From: an uncultured Sphingomonadaceae bacterium
GTDB taxonomy: Bacteria; Pseudomonadota; Alphaproteobacteria; Sphingomonadales; Sphingomonadaceae
Length of the DNA stretch: 64,000 bases
Direction of reading: 5' to 3'
Assembly (NCBI GenBank): GCA_947497455.1
Contig: CANMGU010000001.1
Coordinates: 372,001 to 436,000, forward strand
Made by a program: the position numbers and the translations under genes. The notes beneath the pieces are model-generated. The model was not told the origin of the DNA, ran no database searches, and saw only the letters and a list, made by a program, of their open reading frames with translations. Positions 15,250-23,913 of the stretch are shown here, piece by piece (positions within the stretch are counted from its first letter, which is position 1; every line of letters starts with the position of its first letter).

Positions 15250-16257
15250 ATGAAGTATATACCGAAAAACAGTCTGAAGTCGGCGGTATTTGTCGCTGCG
15301 CTTCTTTCGACAACCGGCATCGCGCATGCCAACTGGACCGGAAGCTGGGACAGTAATTATGGCGAACTGCGGCTCGTGCAGGAAGGCGAGCGCGTTTACG
15401 GAGACTATGCCAAGCGGGGCTATTTTGAGGGCCGTGTCTCCGCTGACGGCCTGCGCATCCGCGGTACATTCCAATATACTGGCAAGCGAAACCGCAATGG
15501 CTATATCGAATTCAAACGCAGCGGTGACCGCTTCGCCGGCGGCTGGAGCTGGGCCAAAGACGGGCCGGTATCTGCCGACAAGGGGAACTGGTCTGGCAGC
15601 CTGAAAAACAGCGAACGGCCCCGCCTCGTCAATGCTGTAGGGCGCAGCGACTATTGGGCCGATTTCTGGAACAGTGTCGCGCAGGCTTCGCGCGGTTGGG
15701 CCAATGCCGATATTGCGGTTTCAAACGGAGATAACGCCGCCTGGCCGGTCTATGGCCCCCATGGCGATATTCGCGGTGATGAATGGCAGGGAACCTTCAC
15801 CACCAATCATGGTGAACTGCGGCTCGTGCAGGTCGGTCGCCGCGTCTATGGCGAATATGCCAAGCGTGGCTATTTCGAGGGCTGCGTGCATAAGAGCGGG
15901 CTGAACATGCGCGGCACATTCCAATATTTCAAGCCGCGCCGCAAACATGGCTTCATCGAATTTCGGATGGATGGGGATGGTTTTAAGGGAAGCTGGACCT
16001 GGACCAAATCCGGTCCGCCAAACGCCGACAGCCGTATCAACTGGAGCGGCGCGCGCAGCAAGCCGGACGTGGCCGCCAAAGTCTATACTCGCGCCAACGA
16101 AATGAGCTTTGCTGACATGTGGCCCAAGATCAGCGCAGAGCAGCGCAAATGGGTGCTGGGCAGCGATTACTACGATAGCTGCGACCCGCCGGAAGTTGAC
16201 TATGGCGGCGGCGACAATCCGGGCGATGAAAACAAATTTCCGGGCGAGATGCTGTAG
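15250..16257 (+). CDS. exported protein with two WxGxW beta-barrel-like domains and C-terminal PGEML
   Basis: The 335-residue product has a Sec signal (MKYIPKNSLKSAVFVAAL with cleavage after AHA). The mature part holds two similar domains of about 95 residues, each beginning NWTGSWDSNYGELRLVQ or EWQGTFTTNHGELRLVQ, then RVYGDYAKRGYFEGRV and a closing NWSG; the alternating Gly/Trp pattern suggests a small calycin-like beta barrel. The C-terminus is Gly/Asp-rich (YGGGDNPGDENKF) and ends PGEML. I chose the ATG at 15250 because the ribosome site AGAGGG and the signal peptide start there. It heads a same-strand run of five exported proteins, probably an operon. The family is not one I can name. Confidence 0.8.
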   Translation: MKYIPKNSLKSAVFVAALLSTTGIAHANWTGSWDSNYGELRLVQEGERVYGDYAKRGYFEGRVSADGLRIRGTFQYTGKRNRNGYIEFKRSGDRFAGGWSWAKDGPVSADKGNWSGSLKNSERPRLVNAVGRSDYWADFWNSVAQASRGWANADIAVSNGDNAAWPVYGPHGDIRGDEWQGTFTTNHGELRLVQVGRRVYGEYAKRGYFEGCVHKSGLNMRGTFQYFKPRRKHGFIEFRMDGDGFKGSWTWTKSGPPNADSRINWSGARSKPDVAAKVYTRANEMSFADMWPKISAEQRKWVLGSDYYDSCDPPEVDYGGGDNPGDENKFPGEML

Positions 16258-16280
16258 CGGGCAGGCAACGGAACCAGAGC

Positions 16281-16301
16281 AAAGCGGCGGCGATGGGCCG
16301 C
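16281..16301 (+). promoter_or_regulatory. intercistronic hairpin
   Basis: AGCGGC pairs with GCCGCT over a short loop in the 82-base gap between the first and second exported-protein genes. It could act as an attenuator or mRNA stabiliser. Confidence 0.35.
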
Positions 16302-16339
16302 TGCACTCTGCAAAAAAATTTCAAGAGTGGGTTTGAATC

Positions 16340-18106
16340 ATGATTATCACGACAGGAAAAAACTATCTAAAATCGGCCGCCATAGTCGCGGCTATGCTGA
16401 GCAGCACCAGCGCCTATGCGCAGTGGGCGGGCACCTGGAAAATTGACGGCAACGATGCCAAGCTGGAACAGAATTCGGACTTTGTTTCTGGTGTAATGTA
16501 TGGAAAGGGCAGGCTTCAGGGCCTCGTCAGTCCAGACAAAAAAATTCTTCGCGGAGTCTACACGCTTTCAAGCAATGGGCAAAATTACAATGTGGAGTTC
16601 AAGCTAGACACGCTGGCCGAATTTGATGGGCAAGTAGTGCGAAGCGAATATGGCTTTCCGGGAAGCGGAGCGCTCAGCTTAACATGGAAAGGTAGCAGGC
16701 AAAGTGGGGCCAGCGCAATTGGCAATCCGCTGAACCGCAATCCATCGCAGCGAGGTGCTTTTCTGCGCAGCCTGTCAAAGGAACAGCGTAGCTGGATCGG
16801 AAAAATGCGGCCCAAATCTGCGGCTGCAGCGAGCAGAAACAGCAATGGCTCGGGCAGCAATAATGTTGCTGCGGCATCCACCGACACAGGCGTGAAGGGC
16901 GCGTGGAACATCACCATCGATGGCACCGAATATGGTCCGTTCGCCAACCGCAGGCAGGCCATTGCCTTCGGCGCCCCGGATCGCAACGGCATTGTCACCG
17001 GAACCTCGATTGGCCGTGACAATGTAATCTTCATCGGCCGCGCGCAAAATGGTTCCAATCGCAAGTTGCACGGCATTTGGATGGAAGCATCACGCGGGCA
17101 GGCAACCGGGCGCTGGGGCCTGATGGAAGTGCGCACTAGCGGTGAGTCGGCCACAAGTATGCAGGCGCGTTTCTCCATCGGCTATCGCAAGCCGAGCAGT
17201 GCATGGCGCGGCCGCGCGCCGGGGCAGCCCGGCATGGGGGGGCAGGGCCCTAAAATCCACAGCAATCAGCTACGCGTGCCCACCGTCAGTCAAGCACAGG
17301 CGCAATGGCGCAGGCTTATTCAGAAAGGTAGTCCCTTTCCAGGCATTCATGGCCTATGGCCCACAGCTGAAATCGACGCAGCGATTCAACCATGGATCCG
17401 CGGTGAAAAAACAGCGGCCCAATTTGGTGGTCAGCAGCTCGTCGACCCCTGTAAAGCGAAATGCATGGGGAAAGAGCCGACCACGCTCAGCATGTTTGGC
17501 GCCAACATCGACGCCCAGAAAAACCGCGAGCGCAACCTGGAGTTTAGCGGATTTGTAAATGTGGCCGCATCGCTGGTGCGCAAGGGCGAACGCCCGATCG
17601 CTCTCACGAGCAAAGGCAGCAATAGAGTTTTTGATCGCAGCCGCGAAAACAAGGTGAAATTTAATGATAGTGGTGTCGGTGACATTTCATTTTTTGTTAA
17701 CCCGCCCCGGCACACCGAGATCTATTGCAATCGCAACACGAACTATCGTCTTGGCAGAGCCAGCTTTTCCATACCGGCTGGGGTCTGGTCCGATCCGTTT
17801 GCCGACCTGACTACAAGCTATTCTGGTTCGCTGACCGAGTGGGACCTAACTGTAGCAGGCAGCCTTGTCCTGCGTCCGCGCCGTTTGGCCTATAGCTACA
17901 ATCGTGACGGATTTCGTCCGTATGGCTGGAGCAAAAACTTCAAGCAGCACTGGTCGGATTTCAAGAAGTTCAACGCGCAGTATCCTTCTGACAACCATGA
18001 ACTTTCTGACCAGGTCCCGTGCTTTCGGACTGAAGCAGAATTTGCTGAGTCCGACGGGCGGCGCAACCTCTTGTTATGGTTGCGCACGGACATTCAGGTG
18101 CGCTGA
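16340..18106 (+). CDS. exported multi-domain protein, WxGxW family
   Basis: The 588-residue product starts with the same kind of leader as its neighbours (NYLKSAAIVAAMLSSTSAYA, cleavage before QW). A WAGTWKIDGNDAKLEQ domain of about 100 residues follows, then a linker, a second beta-rich domain of a different kind (GAWNITIDGTEYGPF to about 290), and a C-terminal part of about 270 residues with paired cysteines and YSYNRDGFRPYGW. A DPCKAKCMGKE cysteine motif occurs at about residue 370. It appears to be a periplasmic or secreted binding protein. No enzymatic motif is visible and I do not recognise the family. Confidence 0.78.
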   Translation: MIITTGKNYLKSAAIVAAMLSSTSAYAQWAGTWKIDGNDAKLEQNSDFVSGVMYGKGRLQGLVSPDKKILRGVYTLSSNGQNYNVEFKLDTLAEFDGQVVRSEYGFPGSGALSLTWKGSRQSGASAIGNPLNRNPSQRGAFLRSLSKEQRSWIGKMRPKSAAAASRNSNGSGSNNVAAASTDTGVKGAWNITIDGTEYGPFANRRQAIAFGAPDRNGIVTGTSIGRDNVIFIGRAQNGSNRKLHGIWMEASRGQATGRWGLMEVRTSGESATSMQARFSIGYRKPSSAWRGRAPGQPGMGGQGPKIHSNQLRVPTVSQAQAQWRRLIQKGSPFPGIHGLWPTAEIDAAIQPWIRGEKTAAQFGGQQLVDPCKAKCMGKEPTTLSMFGANIDAQKNRERNLEFSGFVNVAASLVRKGERPIALTSKGSNRVFDRSRENKVKFNDSGVGDISFFVNPPRHTEIYCNRNTNYRLGRASFSIPAGVWSDPFADLTTSYSGSLTEWDLTVAGSLVLRPRRLAYSYNRDGFRPYGWSKNFKQHWSDFKKFNAQYPSDNHELSDQVPCFRTEAEFAESDGRRNLLLWLRTDIQVR

Positions 18107-18186
18107 TCTCGCTCGTCGTGACCGGGCGAGAACCAATTGCCCGGCCATCAGATCTCATCGAAATTTAAATCCAAGGAATAAAGAAG

Positions 18187-19371
18187 ATGCTACCCTTAAC
18201 ACCGCAAAAATATCTGAAATCCGCCGCTATCATCGCGGCCATGCTCTTCAGCACCAGCGCATTGGCGCAAGCTCAGAACTGGCAGGGGACATGGGATACC
18301 AACTATGGTCAGCTCAAGCTGGTCGAGCGGAATGGCCATGTCTATGGCGATTATGGCAGTTGGGGCACTATTCAGGGCATTCTTGGCCCGGGCAAGCGCA
18401 AGCTGCGTGCGATATATACCCGTGCGGATGATAACTCGCGTGGCTATATTGAATGGTCGCTACGGTCGCCAAACAAGATGGAAGGACGCTGGGTAAAGTG
18501 GGAGCGCAACCTTCCCATTTGGGATAGTCGCGGTACCCAATGGAACGGATCTCGCAAGCGCAGCAGCAGACCATCGCTTTCGGTTTTTTCAGGAAATACT
18601 GGCTCTGCATCCTTTATTGCACGCTCATCATCCAAATATCGATACTGGGTCGAAAATTTTGGCCGGAATGTATTTCACCCATGGATGCGCGCTATGCCTG
18701 CAACTGCCGAACTGAACTTTGATTATACACCACCCACATATGGTTTCGGAATTTCCGGCATGTCTATGGGCAATGATGAGCGTAGTGGGTGGGAGCTTTA
18801 CGGGACTGCCGGGCTTTACGCCTATTGCGGACCGACACAGGAAAAATACACGACCTTTCCGACCTGGCAGTGGCAGCCAGACAGCAACGCCAAAAAGGGC
18901 GGGAGACGGGTCATCGATATCTCGAGAAAATCCGCCAAGGGTTCAACCCGCAACAACGCAGGTCTGAATGGAGCTCTGAATTTTCAAAATGCCGATACAT
19001 GCCTACGCAGCGGCAAAGAATTGCGTTTTCAGATTCAGACCAATCTGATCGAAAAAGATACCGCGCCGCGCACAGATGACAGATTCGGCTATCGCGGTTT
19101 TGTTTTCACGTCGCGCGATCTTCCCATGGCCGCGAACAAATGGACCCGCGTAACTGGCGGGACCAACATAGGTGGCACGAAAGTGGAATTGAAACGCAAC
19201 TCGAACCGTTATTCCTGGGCATATCGGATCACAACGCCTCGTGATCCCGCAAAACCGAATGCAGAGGTGCTTACCATCACCGGATATGTGTCCTTTGGTC
19301 AGGGCGGCTGCCCGAATGGCCGCTTGCCCAATGGCAGTTTCAAGTATCGTCAGGGCTGCTTTGCGCCCTGA
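18187..19371 (+). CDS. exported protein, WxGxW family
   Basis: The 394-residue product has a leader (QKYLKSAAIIAAMLFSTSALA) almost identical in pattern to the preceding gene. One WQGTWDTNYGQLKLVERNG domain follows, closely related to those of the 15250 gene, and then about 270 residues of a Cys-containing beta-rich domain related in layout to the 3' part of the preceding gene. The ATG at 18187 follows AAGGAATAAAGAAG, a strong ribosome site. The repeated leader motif KYLKSAA across three genes points to local duplication followed by divergence. Confidence 0.78.
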   Translation: MLPLTPQKYLKSAAIIAAMLFSTSALAQAQNWQGTWDTNYGQLKLVERNGHVYGDYGSWGTIQGILGPGKRKLRAIYTRADDNSRGYIEWSLRSPNKMEGRWVKWERNLPIWDSRGTQWNGSRKRSSRPSLSVFSGNTGSASFIARSSSKYRYWVENFGRNVFHPWMRAMPATAELNFDYTPPTYGFGISGMSMGNDERSGWELYGTAGLYAYCGPTQEKYTTFPTWQWQPDSNAKKGGRRVIDISRKSAKGSTRNNAGLNGALNFQNADTCLRSGKELRFQIQTNLIEKDTAPRTDDRFGYRGFVFTSRDLPMAANKWTRVTGGTNIGGTKVELKRNSNRYSWAYRITTPRDPAKPNAEVLTITGYVSFGQGGCPNGRLPNGSFKYRQGCFAP

Positions 19372-19417
19372 CGGCGCGCGCTATCCAAACAGTTTTTCCA
19401 TGAATGAGGGCTTGAAA

Positions 19418-19888
19418 ATGAAAGTTATAACACCACAAAATTATCGGAAATCGATCAGTCTTGCGTTGTTGATCAGCCTCGCCGCCTGCGGTGGTGACGC
19501 CGAACCATCCGCAGAAGATATGGTCAATGACGCGGGCGATGCTGCAAGCGCGAATCAAGCAGCATATGACAATGCCTCGGCGGATATGCGCGAAGCGGCC
19601 AAGGTGAAAGGCGATCTCGCCTGCGGGCTGCCCAAAATGCCGGATGCTCGCGCTGAACAACCGGCGGGCACAAATGGACGCAGCTATAACAGTGATGCGA
19701 ATCCTGAGCAGGTAGCTGGCTTCTACGGGCTTGCCGCAGAAGCGCAGGGCGGCAGCGCTGAAGTAAGCGGCCCGCCCGGAATGGCCGATGTCACGATTAC
19801 CATGACCGATGGCCAGAAATGCCGCGCGCTCGCTCAGGCACAGCTTAGCGGTGACACCAACGTCACCGTTTCATCCGAAAATAGATAG
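19418..19888 (+). CDS. small lipoprotein
   Basis: The 156-residue product shares the local leader pattern (TPQNYRKSISLALL) but ends it with a lipobox, LAACGGD, so it is probably lipid-anchored. The mature part begins with a flexible acidic Ala-rich segment, then has Cys pairs and a beta hairpin (ADVTITMTDGQKCRA). I chose the ATG at 19418 with GAGGG upstream; the open frame extends to 19241, but that would read through the end of the preceding gene. It may anchor or assist the other exported proteins of the run. Confidence 0.75.
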   Translation: MKVITPQNYRKSISLALLISLAACGGDAEPSAEDMVNDAGDAASANQAAYDNASADMREAAKVKGDLACGLPKMPDARAEQPAGTNGRSYNSDANPEQVAGFYGLAAEAQGGSAEVSGPPGMADVTITMTDGQKCRALAQAQLSGDTNVTVSSENR

Positions 19889-19901
19889 AGAGGGAGTCTC
19901 C

Positions 19902-20690
19902 ATGAAAAAGTATCTTATTGGTCTTGCCGCAATATTGGGCCTTGGCATAGGTAGCGCCGTTATCGCACAAGTCGGTCCAAGCGACATTGGCAAAGTCGAG
20001 AATGGATATATCGTCGAGGGCAACCTTGTCCGTTCCGGCGGCATCATCAAGACAATTACAAAGAGCGTAACAAACAGCCATGCGCATAACGCAAAAGAAT
20101 GCCGCAAAACCTGCGATGCGGATGGTAACTGCAACGCATATCGATATCAGCGGGCGGCGAATAACCGCAAACCTGAATGCTTGTTTCGCATGACGGCGCT
20201 ACCCGCAGGTGCGCGGCGCAACCATGGCTATATGGCGGCCGTTTCTGCAACAAAGGTCAGTTTCGTTGAAAATGACCTGCAGATGAAGATCACGCCAGGT
20301 CAGGGTATACAAAACGGCCGATCAACAGGCTTTGATATACCCAACGCTGACCCTATGGCCTGCATCGACGCATGCTGGCGCGATGGCAGCTGCAAGGGCG
20401 CGACCTATTTCCCGAAGAGTTTTTTCAAGGGTGAAGGGGCAAGATGCTCGGTCTATACCCAGCTTGGTCCAATTACCTACAAGCAGCCGATTGCAGGTGT
20501 CATTACCGCCGTGAAGGCGAGTGCCACAAGCTCCAGACCAGTTTTAAAACCCCGACCGAAGCCTGTACTCAAGCCACGCCCAAGACAGGTTATCAAGCCG
20601 CGCACGCAAAATCCGGTCATTATTCAGGATAAAACACCTGACCAAAAGGACGACAACCCCGGCGAAATGCTCGACGCGGAAGTGCGCTGA
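19902..20690 (+). CDS. exported PAN/Apple-like protein with C-terminal NPGEML motif
   Basis: The 262-residue product has a Sec signal (KKYLIGLAAILGLGIGSAVIA). Two Cys-rich modules follow, CRKTCDADGNCNAYRYQ with a later CLFRM, and CIDACWRDGSCKGATYF with a later CSVYT; this is the CxxxCxxxxxCxAxxY pattern of PAN/Apple domains that bind proteins or sugars. A basic Pro-rich linker (KPRPKPVLKPRPRQ) precedes the end, which reads DDNPGEML followed by DAEVR. The DNPG and PGEML elements also close the first gene of the run. The AGGGAG ribosome site 8 bases before the ATG fixes the start. It is the last gene before a strong hairpin. Confidence 0.82.
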   Translation: MKKYLIGLAAILGLGIGSAVIAQVGPSDIGKVENGYIVEGNLVRSGGIIKTITKSVTNSHAHNAKECRKTCDADGNCNAYRYQRAANNRKPECLFRMTALPAGARRNHGYMAAVSATKVSFVENDLQMKITPGQGIQNGRSTGFDIPNADPMACIDACWRDGSCKGATYFPKSFFKGEGARCSVYTQLGPITYKQPIAGVITAVKASATSSRPVLKPRPKPVLKPRPRQVIKPRTQNPVIIQDKTPDQKDDNPGEMLDAEVR

Positions 20691-20699
20691 ATAGCTTAT

Positions 20700-20738
20700 G
20701 GTCAGCGGGGCTTAGCCAAACCCTCGGCTCCGCTGACC
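20700..20738 (+). terminator. strong hairpin at end of exported-protein run
   Basis: GGTCAGCGGGGC pairs with GCTCCGCTGACC (11 of 12) over a 15-base loop, 10 bases after the stop. There is no T run, so it may terminate with Rho or stabilise the mRNA end. Confidence 0.6.
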
Positions 20739-20747
20739 GCCCTCGCG

Positions 20748-20813
20748 TAGCGTCCGCTTTCGGGATATTGCAGCCACAACGCTAATGTCCGCTATGGGCG
20801 CAAAAGCGGACAC
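20748..20813 (+). repeat. composite palindrome, B then A subtype
   Basis: CGTCCGCTTTCGGGATATTGC, a linker, then CTAATGTCCGCTAT with spacer GGGCGCA and AAAGCGGACA. It marks the return of the mosaic after the kinase region. Confidence 0.87.
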
Positions 20814-20916
20814 CGGCGTTACTGATTACGGTATTGTTACTTCCGAACCCAGTTCTAGTTGTTCAATGAACAGGGCGGGTCGAATCCAACCAACTGCTGA
20901 TTTGGTCCAGAGACAG

Positions 20917-23013
20917 TCACACAAAGACATTACCGGCACCAAACATGAGATAGTCAAAATCCTTGACCCTTGCCGAAAGTGCCGTGATCCGAAGACTGTC
21001 TGCATAGAAGCGATCAAAAAAATAACCACCAACCACAGTCATTGTTTCACCGTCACGAAGCCCCCCTTCCGCTGCGTCCCGCAAGTCGCGCCAAAGACCT
21101 AGCCCGGGTTGTTGAATCATTGATTTCGGTGGCCAAGCGAGTTCACCATGATCGTTAGTCGCAGAAGTATTTTTATCGAGCCGAATCAACCCACCGCTCT
21201 CCAGACGACTGCGCGTGCCGCCAAGTCGGAACTGACCTTCCGCTCCGTGATAATCAACGAGATTGTAACGAGTGTGATCTTCTCGGCGAGATCGAGAAAT
21301 AAAGCCGCTGGCGAACAAGCTTTCTTGCGAACTGTCATGCTTGATCTTGCTGAATGGTACCGTTGGCTCCTTCGCTGCCGAATAAGGTGAATTGACAACA
21401 TCAGCTTGATCGATCGGCGTAGTATCAGTTCGATGCCAGCGAGCAGCGGCTGCATGAGGATACCAGTCGTCAGTTCTCGAAATATTTCCGGAGCGGATTG
21501 GTCGCCCGAGTAGGCGTTGGAACTCCGTACCTCTCCATTTTCCATCGTACCAACCTCCGCTGGTTGCAAGGGACTGCGGCGCAGGACCTGCTGCAGGTCC
21601 ATCGCCCCAACTGAGTATGCCCTCTTCGATAAACTGACGCATTGCATCCCATGAATTGGGATCAGGCAAGCCGGTATGGCCCTCGCGTTTCCAAGCCTCT
21701 AAACACTCTCCATGATCGATATGCCAGCGCGACAGCAACTGTGGTGAGTAAGCCCACGAAACATCTCCAGGCGGTCGCTGGTCGACGCGCCGGATCAGGA
21801 CGGGCCAATCGAGCCCGTACGCGTTGCAACGAAACATCAACCGGGTGGGAAACAATCCCAGCATTTCGTCTATCTTTTGGACCGCTAGAGTTGATCCGTT
21901 AGGAGCGGTAAGTATCCCATTTGTAGCATCAAACGCTTGGCCTGCAGGAGAAGTTAGCAAAGCGTCAGGATCTGGCTCATCCAAGAAGGAATTGCGTAGC
22001 TCGGCTCCTTTGAGATCGGTGGCGGTCAAACATTTTTGAGCCAAGTATCCTGCTCTACGCCACGGTGCTGTTGATTGTATGACGGTCGGTGGAGCATGTA
22101 GTCGTTCAGTTCGAACCGCATTCGCGGGCACTTCAAGAAGTGCATCGTGGAAAGCTGCATAGGCCCGTTCTTGTTCGATTGGTGGAAACCTCTCAAGGCT
22201 TTTGGCAGAGGTCTTCTGGCGTGGGCGGCCTGATTTGAACAAGTTTTTGAGGATCTCGCCGGGCTTGGTTGATTCTCGTACTAAATCCTCTTTGGTTCCG
22301 CCAGATTCGTAGATTGACCATAGCCATTGCTGCCCGGTGTAGGGCATTGTACATCTAAACCGATCAGACTCAAATTTGTCATCCTTGTATCGAAGTCGAA
22401 TGTATCCGTGCTCATCCGCGAGCAAATCCACTCGCGATGAATCGCTAGACAACTCGATGACACTCGTTCCAACCGGCATTTGCATTGTACTCTGCGGCTG
22501 GAAAGATGACGGCGTCCAGATTTTGCCGCCGGAAATTGGCATAATCCGGCGACTAGCGCTAGGCGTCTTTACATAGTCAGGAAGGTACAAGCGATAAAAA
22601 CTGTCACTAAATTGGCCGTTTATGAAGCCACCTCGCACGCCAACGCCAGTTGGGTGAGCATCGGCGAGTTCTCCACGTGGCCAGCACGCTAGGGCGTCAC
22701 TGATCAATCTCTCTGCCACAAACCAAAAGTCAGGCTTTATCTTCAGGCCAACAAAATCCGCCTTGTACCATAGCGCCCGAAAGTTCGAGTCTCGTCCGGC
22801 GAGGCGTTGTTGAACAGGTAACCTGATACTCTCAACGGAAGTGCCAACTTCGAACAACATCCACAGTGTTACACCGGTTGCTAGCGACTTCTGATCTACT
22901 CCGAGGTAGCGAACATACGCGCCATCCGAGCGATGCATCGTAGTTGCTTTCTCATCCCAACGCCAATAGCCTATCACCGGCTTCATTGTCTTATAGTCGC
23001 CATCTTTCGTCAA
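20917..23013 (-). CDS. large hypothetical protein
   Basis: The 698-residue product is a soluble protein rich in Trp, Arg and Asp, with no signal peptide or membrane helix. Landmarks are GYWRWDEKATT near the start, a basic linker (SGRPRQKTSAKSLER) at about residue 265, a Trp-rich middle (GGWYDGKWRGTEFQRLL) and a C-terminal beta-rich part (MTVVGGYFFDRFYADSLRI). No catalytic motif was recognised. The frame is open with no ATG before the TTG at 23013; the ATG at 22986 is an alternative that removes nine residues. It lies alone between composite palindromes, on the strand opposite the upstream operon, and is by far the longest gene that the palindromes enclose. Confidence 0.72.
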   Translation of the reverse strand: MTKDGDYKTMKPVIGYWRWDEKATTMHRSDGAYVRYLGVDQKSLATGVTLWMLFEVGTSVESIRLPVQQRLAGRDSNFRALWYKADFVGLKIKPDFWFVAERLISDALACWPRGELADAHPTGVGVRGGFINGQFSDSFYRLYLPDYVKTPSASRRIMPISGGKIWTPSSFQPQSTMQMPVGTSVIELSSDSSRVDLLADEHGYIRLRYKDDKFESDRFRCTMPYTGQQWLWSIYESGGTKEDLVRESTKPGEILKNLFKSGRPRQKTSAKSLERFPPIEQERAYAAFHDALLEVPANAVRTERLHAPPTVIQSTAPWRRAGYLAQKCLTATDLKGAELRNSFLDEPDPDALLTSPAGQAFDATNGILTAPNGSTLAVQKIDEMLGLFPTRLMFRCNAYGLDWPVLIRRVDQRPPGDVSWAYSPQLLSRWHIDHGECLEAWKREGHTGLPDPNSWDAMRQFIEEGILSWGDGPAAGPAPQSLATSGGWYDGKWRGTEFQRLLGRPIRSGNISRTDDWYPHAAAARWHRTDTTPIDQADVVNSPYSAAKEPTVPFSKIKHDSSQESLFASGFISRSRREDHTRYNLVDYHGAEGQFRLGGTRSRLESGGLIRLDKNTSATNDHGELAWPPKSMIQQPGLGLWRDLRDAAEGGLRDGETMTVVGGYFFDRFYADSLRITALSARVKDFDYLMFGAGNVFV

Positions 23014-23131
23014 CGAACCGCTCCGTTTGCTTTCGATCGTCGACCTTACATATAGTGCGTTACGACCGTATTAATCGGCAGCAGTTCCCTGCATCGCAAA
23101 ATCCTCAAACCCTTTGATTTTACAGAATGAG

Positions 23132-23189
23132 TTAATGTCCGCTTTCGGGATATAGCGGACATTAGCATTGTGACCGCATTGTCCCGAAT
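23132..23189 (+). repeat. composite palindrome, two B-like units
   Basis: TTAATGTCCGCTTTCGGGATA with GCGGACATTAG, the linker CATTGTGACC, then a decayed GCATTGTCCCGAATTAGAC. It is the last member of the family in the window. Confidence 0.83.
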
Positions 23190-23517
23190 TAGACTTTTTG
23201 AATGGCAGTTCTTTGAGATCTGCTTAGAGTTTAGCAGAATCAATTGACTAAAGGCCCAAATCCCCTACGCAAGTTAATGGGGGCCATATTGGGGGCCACT
23301 CTTTAGAGTGAAGTCATTATATACAATAGTTTCAAATACTTAATTGCCAAAAACGAGTCCTCTAAGCACCACGCATTCTAGCATTTTCAGACATCTCTAA
23401 ATGCTAGACGACGTTCTTAAAATAATCTTTATAATTCAATACCTTGTAGGATATCTGAGACGGAACCCCACAACCAGAGACCCTTTGGCGGTGGCATCAT
23501 GACGCCAATATGGTCAA
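23190..23517. other. non-coding scar with GGGGGCCA direct repeat
   Basis: No gene is visible. GGGGGCCA at 23279 is repeated at 23291 with TATT between, and CTTAGAG/CTTTAGAG flank the region at about 23223 and 23301. Such GGGGGCC repeats are common near integrase genes and attachment sites, so this may be the remnant of an integration site, but no integrase gene is adjacent. Confidence 0.35.
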
Positions 23518-23784
23518 TTGTCTCTGAGAGCCATTTCGCGGCTACCAGATGAGATCCACGAACAGATACTGGAGATGGCGTTGGAACGCTCCGAGTTATC
23601 GCCCAGAGAGCTGGCAGTGACGTTCACCGACACCAAGGGCTACTTCATATCGGAAGCCAGTGTTTACCGGCTCCTCAAGGTCCATGACCTGATCACCAGT
23701 CCGGCCTTTATCGTGATGAAGGCTGCCAGCGAGTCCAAGGACAAGACGACCGCACCCAACCAGATGATGCCAAAAACTCAATAA
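23518..23784 (+). pseudogene. truncated IS3-family transposase (OrfB N-terminal part)
   Basis: The reading frame encodes LSPRELAVTFTDTKGYF, ISEASVYRLLKVHDLITSP and AFIVMKAASE, the helix-turn-helix segment that precedes the DDE domain of IS3-type OrfB proteins. It breaks after KTTAPNQM, where intact relatives continue with W and the DDE core (RPNEMWQTD). The conventional start is missing (only TTG at 23518), and no terminal inverted repeats or OrfA were found. This is a decayed insertion sequence at the boundary between the mosaic and the secretion locus. Confidence 0.75.
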
Positions 23785-23913
23785 AGTGAATGACACATTT
23801 GTCTCATTTTATCTGACGAAGGACAATGCCTGTTGCAATAAACACCTGTTTAGGTATGTTAACTATTAATGATCGCGACTCTAAGCTAAAGTAAAAAAGA
23901 GCCGCAGTCTTTG

